From: Symbiodinium natans
Taxonomy: Eukaryota > Sar > Dinophyceae > Suessiales > Symbiodiniaceae
Assembly: GCA_905221605.1 (NCBI GenBank)
Contig: CAJNDS010000213.1
Span: 869,774-933,773 of the forward strand
Length of the DNA: 64,000 nt
Direction of reading: 5' to 3'
How positions within the stretch are numbered: position 1 is the stretch's first letter; every line of letters begins with the position of its first letter. The notes beneath the pieces are model-generated. The model was not told the DNA's origin, searched no databases, and worked only from the letters and a program-made list of their open reading frames with translations. Below are positions 23,073 through 36,600 of the stretch, piece by piece. The translations under genes were made by a program, and so were the position numbers.

Positions 23073-26000
23073 TTCAGATTTAGGGTCTAGAGCTTCGGGC
23101 TCAAAGTTTAGGCTTTATGCGATTCAAGACTAGGGCCCATTCGCGTTCCCTGGCATGGAGAAGACTCCATCCATCGCCTAGCATGCAAAGTTCCCTCGCG
23201 ACATTACCGCGCCGAAGTTTTTGTACTGAGGATCCCGCACAAGGGCCAGCGACCCCGGTTCTTTAAACTTTAGGGTCCCTTTTGTGTGAAGACCCCTAGG
23301 TATGAGGCTCTGCTCCTGTGTTTTTGTCGGGTCCAATCAGGAGAGCTGACCTCGAGGTAGCTTGAAGGTGACCCTGCTTTCGGGCACTGCGTGGTGCTTT
23401 GTGCCAAACACCAAACCCCTAAACCCTAAACCCTGAACCCTGAACCCCGAACCCTGAACCCTAAACCCTAAACCCTAATTAAACCCTAAACCCTGAACCC
23501 TGAACCCTGAACCCTGAACCCTGAACCCTGAACCCTAAGCCCCGTGGGCTCGCGAGTCCCGCACCAGGGACGCCTTTGACAACGGGAGTGCCTTACGCAA
23601 TATACCGGCAGGTGCATTGCGGAAGGGTCCGAGGTCGAGCGTTGTGGGTAGGTCAGCGCTCTAGACTTTGCATTAAAATCAGGTATTCGGGGGTTTGAAG
23701 AGGTGGCTGATCCTTGGACTCGTCCCGCATGCATTTTGAGGACGGCAAGCGCCCCCGGCCCAAGCAAAGTCCAGAGGCAGCGCTTGGGCGCCAAAACGGA
23801 GAAAGCGAATTCAGCCTGTAAACCCCAAGCCCTAAACCCTTGACTCCAAACCCGAAGCCCTAAATGCCTAAGCCCCCCCACTCATGGGGTACCCTCGGTA
23901 CCCTTAATCAGGGTGCGAAGTTCTTCCCAAGAAGCGGCCCTGACATGTAGCGTACCGCAAAAAAGAGCCATCACGTAGAGAACTGCCGGCATTCAATCAC
24001 CTTCCCTGGGCAATCTGGCCTTGTCGTCTGCACAGCTTAGATCCCCAGACTAACCCAATACCCAAGAAACCTCAACCCTAAACCCTAAACCCTAAACCCT
24101 AATCAACCCTAAAACGCTAAACGCCCTAAACTTGCTTAAGCCCTCAACACCATCCCAAGAGAACTCCCTTAAGCGCCTGAAAAACTCCGTGGAGTTCCCC
24201 TTAAAGACTGAAGCCAAGCCCCCCCCCCCCCCCCCCCAAAGGGTTTAGGGTTTAGAGTTTAGGGTTTAGGGTTTAGGGTTTAGGGTTTAGGGTTTAGGGT
24301 TTAGGGTTTAGGGTTTAGGGTTTAGGGACCTGCGTAGCTTCTGGCCTTGAATTGGGCAGTTTTGCTTCCTCGGCCACTATGACATCGTCGGAATCAGATG
24401 TCCTAAGGGTCCTAAGGTCACGACCTCAGGGGTGGCAACCTGCGGAGGCTTCTTCTTCTTATTGTTAGTATTTATTATCATGACTATCTTGTTATCATTA
24501 TGATCATGACTCTTCTTCTTCTTCTTGTTAGTATGATTTACTAGTGTTGTTATTATGACTATGATTCGTATTATGACGAATATTCTACATACATACATAT
24601 ATATATATATACATGGGTGGCTCTCTGAGTTCCCGATTACTCCCTAGAGTGTCCAACCCCAGCGTGAGCTCGGAATTTCCTTGCCTGCAGTGTGGGCATA
24701 GTCGAAACAACGGCTTCTTGTCGGGAACAGGCAGAATACCAGGTTTTAATATATCTTCCATTAAATCGAATCATTCCGGATTCATTAAGAAGACGATCAT
24801 GACAACGACCCCCAGTCGATGATACTAAAAGTATATTCGATCGACTTTATCATCAATATAGAGTTCGTTATTTGCAATGTGTATATATATATACATCGCC
24901 TCTGTATAAGACTCAGCTTGGTTTTGCCAGACTAGACTATCCGTACGCCCGACAGCAACCTCTGCGGCGGTCTGACCGCAGTTGGGGACGGTACAGCACG
25001 TCACCTAGCATCATCAAAACACTAGGACCCAGAGTAGGCCCTTATTCCCTTTTTTTGTTGGGGGGGGGGGGGGGGGGCGATGTTCCCGTATAAGGCCCTT
25101 TAAACCAAAAAGGGCACCTTTTGTTTCATTCCTAGGTTACTCTTGGGTCTAGTCCATTGCTTCTCGTGGTCGCTATCCTGAAACGTGGCCTGGGCACATC
25201 TGAAACCCACCTGTTCTTGCTGTGAACACCGGCTGCCGGTCTTCTCCAGGTAGTAATGCAGCTTACACTAAGCCCCAAACCCTAAACCCGAGGCCCTAAA
25301 CCTTAAATCCTAAACCCTAAACCCTAAACCCTAAACCCTAAGCCCTAAACCCTAAACCCTCCACCTAAAGGGTCCAGGATTCAGGCTCAAGCTTCATGTC
25401 ACGCCCTTCGAGCTGTGAAGGGCTTTCCGAACCCTGAAAACACATAAGTGCGGCATTCACAGACCGTGAACCCTAAGGTTAGATTTTAGGGTGATTTCGG
25501 GTTTCGGGTTTGGGGTTTAGGGTTTAGGGTTTAGGATTTAGCGTTTAGCGTTTAGGGTTTACACGGTTTAGGGTTTAGGGTTAGGGTTTACTTTCTAGGG
25601 TGGGGTTTAGGGTTTAGGCTTTAGGGTTTAGGGTTTAGGATGGTGCAGATCATCAACGAATATCAACATTGGGTAGTGTTGTACCTGCTTTAGTGCCCTC
25701 CCCTCCCCTCACCTGCACAGTCAAAGCCGGGTTTTGGTCTCGTTTAACCTGTCCACGGTTATTTACTGATGTTAACAGGAAGGGGTTAGGGTTTGGGGTT
25801 TAGGGTTTAGGGTTTAGGGTTTAGGGTTTCGGGTTTGGGAGTTTAGATGGGTTTATGCAGGGACAGCGAGGCCCGGCAAATGATTTTCTAGGCCTGCCGC
25901 ACGACGACACCTGGATGGTTTGACTTAAGCATACTTAATAGAGGATCCCTAAACCCTAAACCCTAAACCCTAAACCCTAAACCCTAAACCCTAAACCCTA

Positions 26001-28654
26001 AACCCTAAACCCTAAACCCTAAACCCTAAACAGTCAGTGTTCAGCATAGCCCAGCAAGCTTGACTTTAAACAGGGGGCCCCCAACTAAAGCAGGCACAAC
26101 ATGAACAAACCCAGGGGGAAAAACATTGTCCCTACGAAGCAAAGGGGAAAATACGTTCCCCTTCGTTTAGCTTGCTAGCCGAGTGGTACCCTTTACCCTT
26201 CTTCTTTTGCGCTGGGTTTCCTTCTAGAGTAACCAACCAAAAAAGGGCGCCTTTATTATAATATGGCTACTGGGCTTCCAGGTTTAGGGTTTAGGGTTTA
26301 GGGTTTGGGGTTTAGGGTTTAGGGTTTAGGGTATAATATGGCTAAGTAATCCGTCGTCTTCAGAGTCTGGTGAGGGTTGTGGAGTTCAGGCCCGCGAAAG
26401 CCAGATCCATGTCCCGACGGATCCTTCTGAGCCATACGGCTCTTCGAAACCCTAAACCCTAAACCCTAAACCCTAAGCCCTAAACCCTAAACCCTGAACC
26501 CTAAACCCTGCAGCGGTTCACAGGAGCCTGAGAATCATAGTCCCCATTTCTCCCAGCGCTCCTAAACTGAGGGTTTAGGGTTTAGGGCTCTAGGCTTGAG
26601 GTTGTTTGGGGTTCGTCCCTGAACCCCTAAACCCTAAACCCTAAACCCTACACCCTAAACCCTAAACCCTAAACCAAATCCTAAACCCTAAATCTTAAAA
26701 CAGGGCTTGAGGGTTGTAACTCGGCCTGGAATTTCAACCTACCGGCGTGCAGTAGCCAGCAGAGCAGTCACCTGCTTGGAGGTTCAGGGGGTACTTATGA
26801 CCCCAGTTTTAGGGTTTAGGGTTTAGGGTTTAGGGTTTAGGGTTTAGGACTTAGCACCTACTTAGAGGACGTAGGGGGCCTATCAGTGCAGTTATAATTG
26901 GGGTTAAGAGTACCCTGAACCTCCCAGTGTTGCAGACTTTTTGATTTTCTAAGGTCTCACGAAATACACGGAGGTTTGCCAATCCCTCCGCGCTTCGTTC
27001 TCAAAGGCTTAGGAGTCTTAAGGAACCCTATTAAGGGGTCAGGGTTGTTCTGGTTTCTTATGATGGCTACTTCTACCTAAAAAGTATATGCTTTTCTTCC
27101 AGGGTCTACTCCAAAGCAGGGTTTCAGGCAACCCCAAACCCCACCCTGACGCGGGGATCCCGATCCTTGAAACGACCCAATAAAAGGGGGTTTAGGGTTT
27201 AGGGTTAGGGTTTAGTGTTTAGGGTTTAGGGTTTAGGGTTCAGGGGTAGGTTCAAAGGCAGAGAGCTCGGGGTCCCGCTAGCACACTCGAACTGAGAGTG
27301 ATGACCCATTCTGCCGAGCCACTGGCCCTCAACCCTAAACCCTAAACCCTAAACCCTAAACCCTAAACCCTAAATTCTGTGTGTAAGATCAGGCACCGTC
27401 GAGGCTTCCAGGAGCAGGCAAGCAAACCTCTGCCGCAGGAGATGGCCCAGAACTCGGAGGGCCGTCAAAGTGGGAGCCGTTTGCCCAAGCTAGTTCCTAG
27501 ACCCTAAACCCTAAACCCTAAACCCTAAACCCTAAACCCTAAACCCTAAACCCTAAGGCCACCTTTGCCTCGCACCGAGACTGAACGGTGGCCCTCCCAC
27601 AACACTCCCCAGTCATGGGAGAATCGGAGGAGCTGCGGTAGGAAAACTATGGCAGCAGTGAGCTTACGGGTTTTGGGGGGTTTACGATATTCGGGGTACC
27701 TTGTTGGGGTCCTCGAATTATACGGGGGTCCTACCCCAAACCCTAAACCCCAAACCCCAAACCCTAAACCCTAACCCTAAACCCTAAACCCTAAACCCTA
27801 AACCCTAAACCCTAAACCCTAAATGGGGCCTACTTCAAGGGTCCCCTATGTTCGTACACCCCCCGCTTTCCTCGCTGCGGGGAGGGCGCGTTCTCTTGCC
27901 GGAGAACCAAAGTGATATCCGAAGATGAGGCCTTCAGGCTACAAGGGGGGCCGGCTCCGGACCTGAAGCCCTAAACCCTAAACCCTAAACCCTAAACCCT
28001 AAACCCTAAACCCTAAACCCTAAACCCTAAACCCTGCAATGGGGCCTTAAGGGGATTTTAAGGGGCTTTGGGGTTGAGAATTGCAAGGAATGGAGGGCTT
28101 CAGAGGTCCCGAGCCCTCTTCTTGGTCCTGCTGCGCCGAAAATTAGAGTTTTTACAACGCCCTCTCCAGACGGGAGAGGGGCCGCTTGTGACTCCTTAGT
28201 TTGTGGTCGCTCGCGACGCCTCTCCAGAACTTTGTTTAGAGGCCGTCCAGAAAAAGCCTGTAGCTCAGCAACTTATGCCCTCCTTTGCCACCTCCCATGT
28301 CGCTGCAAGTCACAGCAAGTCACAAGCTTAAACGCCCCTGACCAAACTCAGCCCCGCGTAACCCTTACCCCTAAGCCCTATCATGGGCCTTTTTCCCTTG
28401 GTTCTAGCCCAACGCCCACTCAAAAATACCTGAAGTTTCATGGTCAGGGCACCCATAGCTTCGTTTAGAAGCCCTCAAGCCCCCAACTGCCTCCAAACCT
28501 CCGAACCTCCAACGGCCCAACTCCTAACCGCCTCCAGGCGTTGAGGGTGCGCGGGGGCGAGGGGGGGACCCTAACCCTGAACCACTCCTGTTCAAAGGGG
28601 TTCAGGGCTTTTTGGGGGGCGGGAGCTGTCGATTCTCGGGATGCCGTAATCCCC

Positions 28655-28776
28655 CTCCTCCCGCTCCCCCCCCCCCTCCCCTCCCCTCCCCCCCTCCCCC
28701 CCCTCCCACCTCCCGCCCTCCCCCCCCCCTCCCCCCTCCCCCCCCTCCCCCCCCCCCCCCCCTCCCCCTCCCCCCG
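28655..28776. repeat. C-rich polypyrimidine tract
   Basis: About 120 bp made almost only of C and T (CCCCCCTCC words). Pro/Leu and Gly/Glu open frames on the two strands are products of the tract. Confidence 0.95.
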
Positions 28777-29208
28777 AAAGTCTGATCACGATTGAAGGCT
28801 TCCCTTTTAGCCCAACGTTCATGAGGTTAACTCTCTGTGTGTTTGTGGGCTTGTTTGTCGGATTGCTTGCTTGCGTGCGTGCGTGCGAGCGCGCGCGTGT
28901 GCGTGTGCGCCTGCGTACGGTGCACGAGAGCGTGCGTGCGTGCTCGCCCGTATGCACGAGCTTTAGGAACCCTGCAACCGAAGCTCGAAACCCACAGCCT
29001 CAAGAATTCAAGAACCAGCGTTTGTATCCCCGACTCCTTGGGAGGTGGCACAGAGTCCCATTGTCTAGGACTTGATTGCCGCTTTCGGCAGGCAGCTGTG
29101 AAATACACGGCTAAACACCTTGCCTGAGCCCCCTGTGCCCAAGTACCTCTTCATCAGGGCCTAGTCATCGTGCTTTTGGGGCTTGAAGACCCTGAACCGA
29201 GGGTACCT
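28777..29208. other. TGCG/GTGT microsatellite and unique sequence, no gene recognised
   Basis: A TG/CG-rich stretch at about 28830-28950, then unique DNA. Cys/Val/Arg-rich open frames are caused by the repeat. Confidence 0.6.
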
Positions 29209-29330
29209 CCTAGGTGGGATAAGGGGGACCCTTAAAAGGGAACCCCTTCTTGACCCTCTTCTGGCTCTCTTAACAAGGGACCTTATTCAGAGGGTCTATA
29301 TCCCCAAGGGTCCCCCTAATCCTATCCCCT
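29209..29330. mobile_element. 122-bp MITE-like element, copy 2
   Basis: It has the same length and order as the copy at 7992-8113 and most bases match, including AAGGGGGACCCTT, CCTCTTCTGGCTCTCTTAA and AGAGGGTCTATATCCCC. Its ends are inverted repeats. The flanks are GGTACCT (29202-29208) and AGTACCT (29331-29337), a 7-bp target duplication with one mismatch. Confidence 0.85.
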
Positions 29331-30261
29331 AGTACCTAAAGCCATACCTGGGGCGGTGTAGGAGCCATGATTAGGGTGATTCGGACTGAATATGCGAGGG
29401 GCTTGGGGTGCCACACGAAGCCCTACTCCTTTGAGGCCTTGACTCTAGAAGCTTTACGGGTGAAGAAGGGAGCTGGAATGTCGTGCCTGTTGGCGCAGTT
29501 GATTCTCGGAATGCTCCAAATCGCACATACACCTTGAGGATTTAATCTAGTTTGGGTCTTCACTCAACCTCAATAATGTCAGGGCTTTTGGGCTTGACCC
29601 TAAACCCTAAACCCGAAACCCTTCGAGTTATCGGTTTTGAGAGGGGTTTCGGGCTTTGGGGTTCCCTTTTTGATTTTCAGCCCGCGGGAGTTTGTGGACC
29701 CCGTTCGAGGGCTCTTGGGGATTGAGGGTTGATTGAGGGTTGAGGGTTGAGGGTTGAGGGTAGTCCAAGTCAGAGTCAATCGCATCTTTTCACTTTCATG
29801 GCCGTCTGCCGCCCGCTTTACAGCATCCACTCAGCTTCACAACTTTTTGACAATCTGGGATGCTTCTTCTCCCAGCGTTGCGGAAGAGGCAGAGTCTACC
29901 AAGCTTGAAGTTCAAATCCCCAGATCCCTTAGAAACTGCTCTATCTGTAACAACCTATCTTCGCTCGGTGAAGTGTCAGGCCCCACCCCCACCATGGCCC
30001 ACAGTAAGGTTTAGGGTGTTAGGGTTTATGGTTTAGAGCCTGAACCCTGACAGAAAAGGAGGTTTTTGTGGCTTTGTTTAGGGCGGATCACGCCACTACC
30101 CTAAACCCAAAACCCTAAACCCGAAACCCTAAACCCTAAAGTGAGCAGGCCATCGCATGCTGCTGGTGATGCCGAGCGTTAAACCCACCCTACTACCTAG
30201 AACCCTCCAGCTCCCAAAGATGTCCGTTGGTTTCCTTCTCTCCCCGGTTCCCTTTCTGAAA

Positions 30262-30438
30262 GGGTTTAGGGTTTAGGGTTTAGGGTTTAGGGTTTAGGGT
30301 CCGGGTTTAGGGTTTAGGGTTTAGGGTTTAGGGTTTAGGGTTTAGGGTTTAGGGTTTAGGGTTTAGGGTTTAGGGTTTAGGGTTTAGGGTTTAGGGTTTA
30401 GGGTTTAGGGTTTAGGGTTTAGGGTTTAGGTTTAGGGC
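30262..30438 (+). repeat. TTTAGGG array, about 24 units
   Basis: The longest heptamer array in the window, interrupted once by GGGTCCGGG near 30299-30305. Confidence 0.95.
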
Positions 30439-31604
30439 TATTGGTTTTGTGACACCCTCCACCTTATTCGCCCTACACCCTAAACCCTTGAAAACCACCC
30501 GCCATCTAGGAATTGCAGCTAGCAGAGTTCCGATCTTTGCCATCTAGAAGGCTGTGATTCAGAGAGTTTAGACCTTGCGACATCTGGGAATGTTGAAATG
30601 AAACGCACCTGCAAATTTGCAACATCTAGACTCGAGAAAGCAGCAAGTCTCAGCATGTGCATCTTCGATAAAACGCGTAGAAATGTGCGGGACATGCTGC
30701 AACGTAGAAGCAAGAGCATGGTGCAGCCGCACCTTTCCACACAACTTCGCCGTTTGCGGTTGAGGGTGGTCTTCAGGCTTATGCAGAAGGAATCAGAAGT
30801 AAGAAGTTCATTTCTGCTTAGCTTTGCTGGCTGTAATGGGGGCTGTGACTTTGCGATCTCACCCCCGAGCAAAGGCCTGCAAGCTTCATGGAGTGTTATT
30901 TCATAGGGGTTGAGGTGGGGGATTGTGGTTTCGGATGTCAGCTTGAATCTTTCAAGCTACAAGATGTGTGCACGTGCATCCGCATACCCATCGAAGTATG
31001 CCTAGTAGAGGTTCTAGTGGCAGGAGTACATATACAAGTCTGCAGAGATTCCGCGCTTCCGCCGCTGACGGAAACATCCCGGGTGTGGCAAATAACTGGG
31101 GTCGGTCACAGTTTACTCTCAAGGCTCCATGGCGAAGTGCGAAGCAGTTGTGAGGCAAGCCTCTAACTGAACTGCATCCGTCCAAGACTAAGCCCCGCAC
31201 GTCCCAAACTCTCAGCCCTAAACCCAATTCATGCCTCTAGGTCTGAACCCTTGCACCCAAAAAATCCTGCGACCGGAGGGTCCTTTCTGTCCGTCCTCAG
31301 GAAACCTTCGAAACCTTATCTAAGCCATCCGTGCCCTCACAACGACCCGAAACCCTGAAAATTTCTCTTAGGCTTAGGGTTCAGGGTTGAGGCTTTAGGG
31401 TTCAGGGTTTAGGGCTTAGGGCTTAGGGCTTAGGGCCTAGGGCTTAGAGCTTAGACTTCCAAAAACCCCAAACCCTTAACACATTAAACCCCTAAACCCC
31501 TGAACCCCGCCAAATCCTCAAGACTTTCCTGCAAGGGTTTCGGTTATGGGGTCCCAGGTGGCTTTGATGCCATGTCTCATTTTTAGGGCTTAGGGTCTTG
31601 GGTT
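30439..31604. other. Unique DNA, no gene supported
   Basis: About 750 bp (30500-31240) of balanced composition without telomere repeats. Open frames of 90-117 codons lie on both strands (30598-30906 plus, 30519-30872 minus). Neither shows a domain or clear codon bias, so I leave it uncalled. Degenerate repeats follow. Confidence 0.5.
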
Positions 31605-31730
31605 TAGGGGTTTAGGGGTTTAGGGGTTTAGGGGTTTAGGGGTTTAGGGGTTTAGGGGTTTAGGGGTTTAGGGGTTTAGGGGTTTAGGGGTTTAGGGGTT
31701 TAGGGGTTTAGGGGTTTAGGGGTTTAGGGT
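31605..31730 (+). repeat. Homogenised variant array, unit TTTAGGGG
   Basis: About 15 perfect octamers with one extra G per unit compared with the heptamer. Confidence 0.95.
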
Positions 31731-31739
31731 GTAGGGTGT

Positions 31740-33682
31740 AGGGTTTAGGGTTATGGTTTGTGGGATGAAGTCTCATTTTTGCTTCGCGCACGAAGGACCA
31801 CTAAGGCAGGGCTCCTTCCTAGGAACCTGATCTACTATGTGCTTGAGAACCCCCCCCCCAACAAGGAAAAAGAGAGACGACAATCCCTATGTTACCCTTG
31901 TAAGGAAGAATATGTTTTTGGTACTTTTTTTGGGGGGGATCTTGAGCAAATAGTAGTGATGAGGAATGACCGGCAAGGGGCTGGGTTCGTCACCCACAAA
32001 CACTTTGCGGGCCCGACCGGACGCTCGAGGTTCGGGGGTCTAGAAGCACCCTAAACCCTAAACCCTAAACCCTAAACCCTAAACCCTAAACTCGAAGAGT
32101 TACCTGAACCTAAATCCATTCATTAACAAGTCAACCTGTGGCTTGCGGTCGAGGGTCTTCTTTCTGTGGTTTCGGAACACAGCCTGCTCAGTTTATAGGG
32201 TCCTTATATATACATATATATTTTTTGTATTTATACATATTAATATATATGTATATACAGATATATATATATATATATATATATATTCTTCCCTGTAAGG
32301 GCAATAAGGGGATTGTTTCTTTTAGCTTTCTGGGGCTTCTTAAGCAAAGAGTATTAGGGAGGCGGGTTCAAGGGGGGCATGTGAGCCAAAGGTTCCCTAG
32401 GTACCTACCTCCCATGACCCCCGAGGGTTTAAGGGGGTTGGGCAGGGCAGGGCCTGGGTTCTGGGGTTAGCTTGCAAGCGGCCGTATAGAAACATTCTAG
32501 CAAGAGAGGCTTCCACCATGCTCCGAACCCAAGGCAGCCCCGAACAGTCAACCCGAACGGAAAGTCTCAGCATCCTTCATGACGCATAGGAACCTTCACA
32601 GGGTTTAGGGTTTAGGGTTTAGGGTTTAGGGTTCAGGGTTTAGGGTTTAGGGTCTAAGGGTCTAGGCTATTAGGGTACCCCTATTTCCGACCCGACACGG
32701 GCCCGCGGAGCACTCCTGAGAGCCAAAATTTGCTGTACCCTTATACATCCACTTCGGGATGTACGTCACGCGAACAAGCTGCGCATTCGGTAGATTAGAT
32801 TCCCTGCGCCTGGCTCTGATCCAGCTTTTCTGGGGCTTGCTTTCATATAAAACGATTGAGGAACCGGGAATGAAGCCCCAAACCCTAAACCCTAAACCCT
32901 AAACTCAGGGTGTGGATTCGGCTAGGTTCCGGTGGCCTCCTGCACGTAAGCCCCAAACCAGGACATTTGGTTTGGGGTCTTAGGGCTGTGGGGTATAGGA
33001 CCGAAAGCCTCCCTAAACCCTAAACCCTAAACCCTAAACCCCAAAGCCTCGGTTTATAAACCCGAGTTCGGTATCCCGCTTCCGGACGTGGGATGTCTGG
33101 AGCCTTAGCTTCTGTGAGTAGGTACTGTCTGGGGTCTCTTGATACGGTCACCCGAAACCCTAAACCTAAGCATGTGCAGATGTGGGTCGTGGGTTGATGC
33201 ACACGGGGCTGCCTCCAGCAGGCCCCCCCGTAGGTTCCTAGGACCCCCACAGAGTATCCAATTGAGCCAACAACATTAATCCAGATCACAGATCGTAGAG
33301 GTGTCTCTTTTTTTTCACGTACCGTTGCAATACTTTCGTGGGTGATGTATCACTTTTGCCGTGCTCGGCAGTGGATTGCAGTATGTCAGATGATTAATCT
33401 CTGACAGAAATTAGATGACATGGGCTTTAAATTCTGCAGGGTTGGGTATAGACTTGTCGCTGGCTGTTCTTGTTTTGGACTGCAGGCACATGGCGTTTGG
33501 TTTGCTGGGCGGCGCTTCCAGTTATTCTGTTTTGCAATGAGGTTATGAAATTTATCGACCTCCATTTGCTCTTGTAGGCACGACAAGGCCCTTTAAGAAG
33601 GAATACTTGCATGAATCGTATGATAGCATGTAGCTTTTCAGTCATGAACAGTGGACTTTCAGACATAAAGCCTGACAATAGT
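31740..33682. other. Last part of the island mosaic and upstream flank of the first gene
   Basis: Short heptamer blocks at 32048-32092, 32600-32655, 32878-32905 and 33013-33040, and a TATA tract at 32205-32287. From about 33300 the telomere words disappear and composition shifts toward the following gene. I cannot pick a promoter. Confidence 0.55.
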
Positions 33683-36600
33683 ATGTTGCCATTGCTTGGC
33701 CACCATGGACGGTCTGAGCAGTCGTCTGACAAGATTGCTACCGCTTTCGACGTGCGAGAACGGTAGGTTGCTGTGCTCTTGGGGTCAGAATCTTGGACGG
33801 CAGAAGTTTTTTTTGTTTTTCCTCAAGCACAATCCAGTACCCCAGACATGCAAACTCCTCTTCGCGACATGTTCAGGTTCAAAGGTTTTGTCTCTGGCCT
33901 GGCTGCTTCGAAATGTCAGCTGACTCCGCTGATGCCTGCTTTGCGTCAAGATTCTTGTCTATTCCATTTCTTTTTGAAGCAGGGAACAACGAGTTTTGGG
34001 GCTGTGGGCTGCGGGAACCCCGGGAATGCTTGCAGGCGCAACACACTACGAGCCAGGGCGTCATGTACGATCTCTCATGTGTTCCCCAATTGCTCTCTGA
34101 AGTAGGGGCGGTGCTCAGTGATAGTTTCCATGCGACTTGGCATGAGCTGCTTCGGTCAGAACTCAGTGCTCGTGCGGGGCTGTCAGCACAACGTGGTCGA
34201 AAGCGGGCGATCGATGACCAGCTTGATGACGATTGTCCCAGAATGGGCACGGCAAGTGTCGAAAACCTTGCCTCCAGTTCTTCTTCGGCAGGGAACCAGT
34301 TTCACGAGATAGACATCCAGTGGCCCCAGCCGCAGCCGCCTCCTAGCGATGCCGAATCGCCTGCTGCGACTGTGTCCGTTGCACAACAGCCCATAGATTA
34401 TCGATCAGCAAAGGGTGTCCTTGTGCTGTCTGCGTGTTCTCGCCAGGAACGTGAAGGGTACTTGGCAGGCCTGGATCAGGAGAGTTTGTTGCAGGTGGCC
34501 ACCTTGCAGTCGACAGTGCTTGCCCAAGAAAGGGTGAAAGCTGAGAAGTGGAAGAAGGACATCGCCATGAAGAACCAGACAATCAGGAGACTGAAAATAC
34601 AGCATTCCAAGAAAGAGGCGAAGCTGCTACAGCTGCATGATCGCAGCGACCCTCTCGACATTGTCAGGCACAAGGGCCGCAAGCTAACTTGGAAAGGAAG
34701 TTTGGTTTTGGGTTTGAGGAAGAACCTCGCCTTAGTCTCAGCTTCGAGTTTTCCTCTTGCCTCCTTGATTGATCGCCTCGAGTCGCTGGACAGTGACTCG
34801 ATGTGAGGTGCTGTGTTGGGCTCACATGCTGTCGAAATCCAAGTGTTTCCATGACGGGATCTACCTGCTACTGCGTTGCCTCCGTCAGTGGCTTGACCAA
34901 AGCATGGGTTCCGACGTGCAGGAACGTGAGGATGCCAGTCTGCAGATTGTTGAGCGACAGCGAGAGATTGAAGAGAAGTATGGGCGACAGGTGACGTCCC
35001 AGGACAATGCTTGCCATGATGATTTGGGCCTGCCTCGTGTTGTTGCCGAGCAGTCACAGATGCCGCAATGGCTGCGCCTGCACTGCCCGGACACGGAAGG
35101 GATTGACGGAACATTTACCCTAGGTTGCACTTTCTGGTCTGGAGATGCAACAAATTCGTCCATTTGGAACAAGCAGAAACTGCAAGGTTTGGAGTTTTCA
35201 AGCTCTATCATGGTCGATTGGCCAGCGCTGCGGCAGAACAATCTTCAGCAGGCTTTCAGGACATTGTCTGGGATGCCGCTGTATTGCTATCAGAAGTCAA
35301 GTTTTGTCATTTTCGGTCTGTGTCTTCGTTCCATATCGCTTGTATTTTGTTTCTTGTTTGTTTATTTGGGGGGTTCTTGTCTTTAGGGTCTTTGGGTTGT
35401 TTGGATGCCAGGCTTCGGTCTGTTTGCTGTTAAGTTTAAGGTTTAAGTGATGTTTGTTGTGTCTCGTCTGCGTACGTGTCTCACCCTTGAGGTCGGAGCT
35501 GCAGGTTTGTGCAGATGGCACAGCTGCTGGTAACCACGGGATTGTCCAGAAGCAGCTTGCTGCCGTGGGCCTGCGAGACTGGGAGCAGATTCGAAGTCTG
35601 ATGGAGTCACTTGTCCGACTTTCTAATGGAACCACAACTCGCTTTGTCTCAACTCGATGTTGGCGTTTGCTTGTGATGGCATGTTCTTCTGCTGTGCATC
35701 CTGCTCTTCTTGGTTGTGGCTGAGTTGTGGCTTCATTTTGCTCTTGCTGCAATTTCTCTGCTGATGTTCTTTCTCGCCTTCTGCTCCGTGGCTAAAACGG
35801 GCATGGTCAGGACACACGAACTTCCAGCTGACTACATCCACATCTTTGTCAACGTTGGTGATTCCGGCCCGGATCAGGTTGGCATGCGCAGCAGCCTGCA
35901 CACGCTGTTTGCGAGGGATGACTACAGCAACCTGCTGCTCTTTACTGTCCCATGCTTGAAGCACCAGTTTCATCTGGCAGCGCGCGGGCAGTTATCCCTG
36001 GTGGACTCGTGCTTGCGCCGCCTTCAGAAGTCGTACCGTTACTTTACCAGTGTGGCTACCACCAGTCACACATGGCGGTCTCACCTCAAGAAAGTGCGGT
36101 CGTCTTGGGTGTATCTTCACGAAGGCGACGACAGGTACGCCAACAAGCGAATCTTGTTCAAGGTACCGCCCATTGCCATTGCTGGCCGGTGGGCAAGCAT
36201 TGACAGCGCCCAAGCGGAGCGACGATTAGTGATTGCTGCTTTTTTGTGCTTCCCTTTGGGTTCTAGGATAATGCGGGGATACAGAAGTGAATGCTGTTTT
36301 TGCTTCCTTTTGAATTCCGGATGTTGCTTTTTGTGCGGGGGTTCATTATTGCGGTTGCAGAGCGTTCTCACGCCCAGGCGCCGAGGAGTTTTACTTGGGA
36401 GCCGGCGTCGACAATGTCCTCGAGGTTCTGCGACACGCTTTGCAGAAAGGTGGCTCTGCACAGACGCCTGCGTCCAGTAGGCCTGCTTTGACGGACACTG
36501 ACACAACTGGAAGCGTTCTGGATGCTTTGTCCTTGGAAGATGCAAAAGCATACCAACAGAAGACCAGTTTCATGGCTCAGTCAGAATTGTGCATTTGTCA

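Larger units (their letters stand above)
16038..28654. other. Continuation of the telomere-island mosaic, no gene recognised
   Basis: Unique spacers of 150-800 bp alternate with heptamer arrays. Longer arrays lie near 17114-17190, 18935-19000, 20475-20526, 20647-20718, 21181-21238, 22240-22345, 22706-22795, 24241-24325, 25948-26030 and 27973-28035. AT-rich microsatellites lie near 19580-19700 and 24440-24610, and G or C homopolymers near 24218-24237 and 25061-25077. Open frames of 70-145 codons (for example 16541-16915 minus and 18476-18951 both strands) show no domain and often end in a repeat. Confidence 0.65.

Noticed and set aside
34476-35114. 212-codon minus-strand frame
   Set aside because: Antisense to the better-supported transposase-like coding block on the plus strand.
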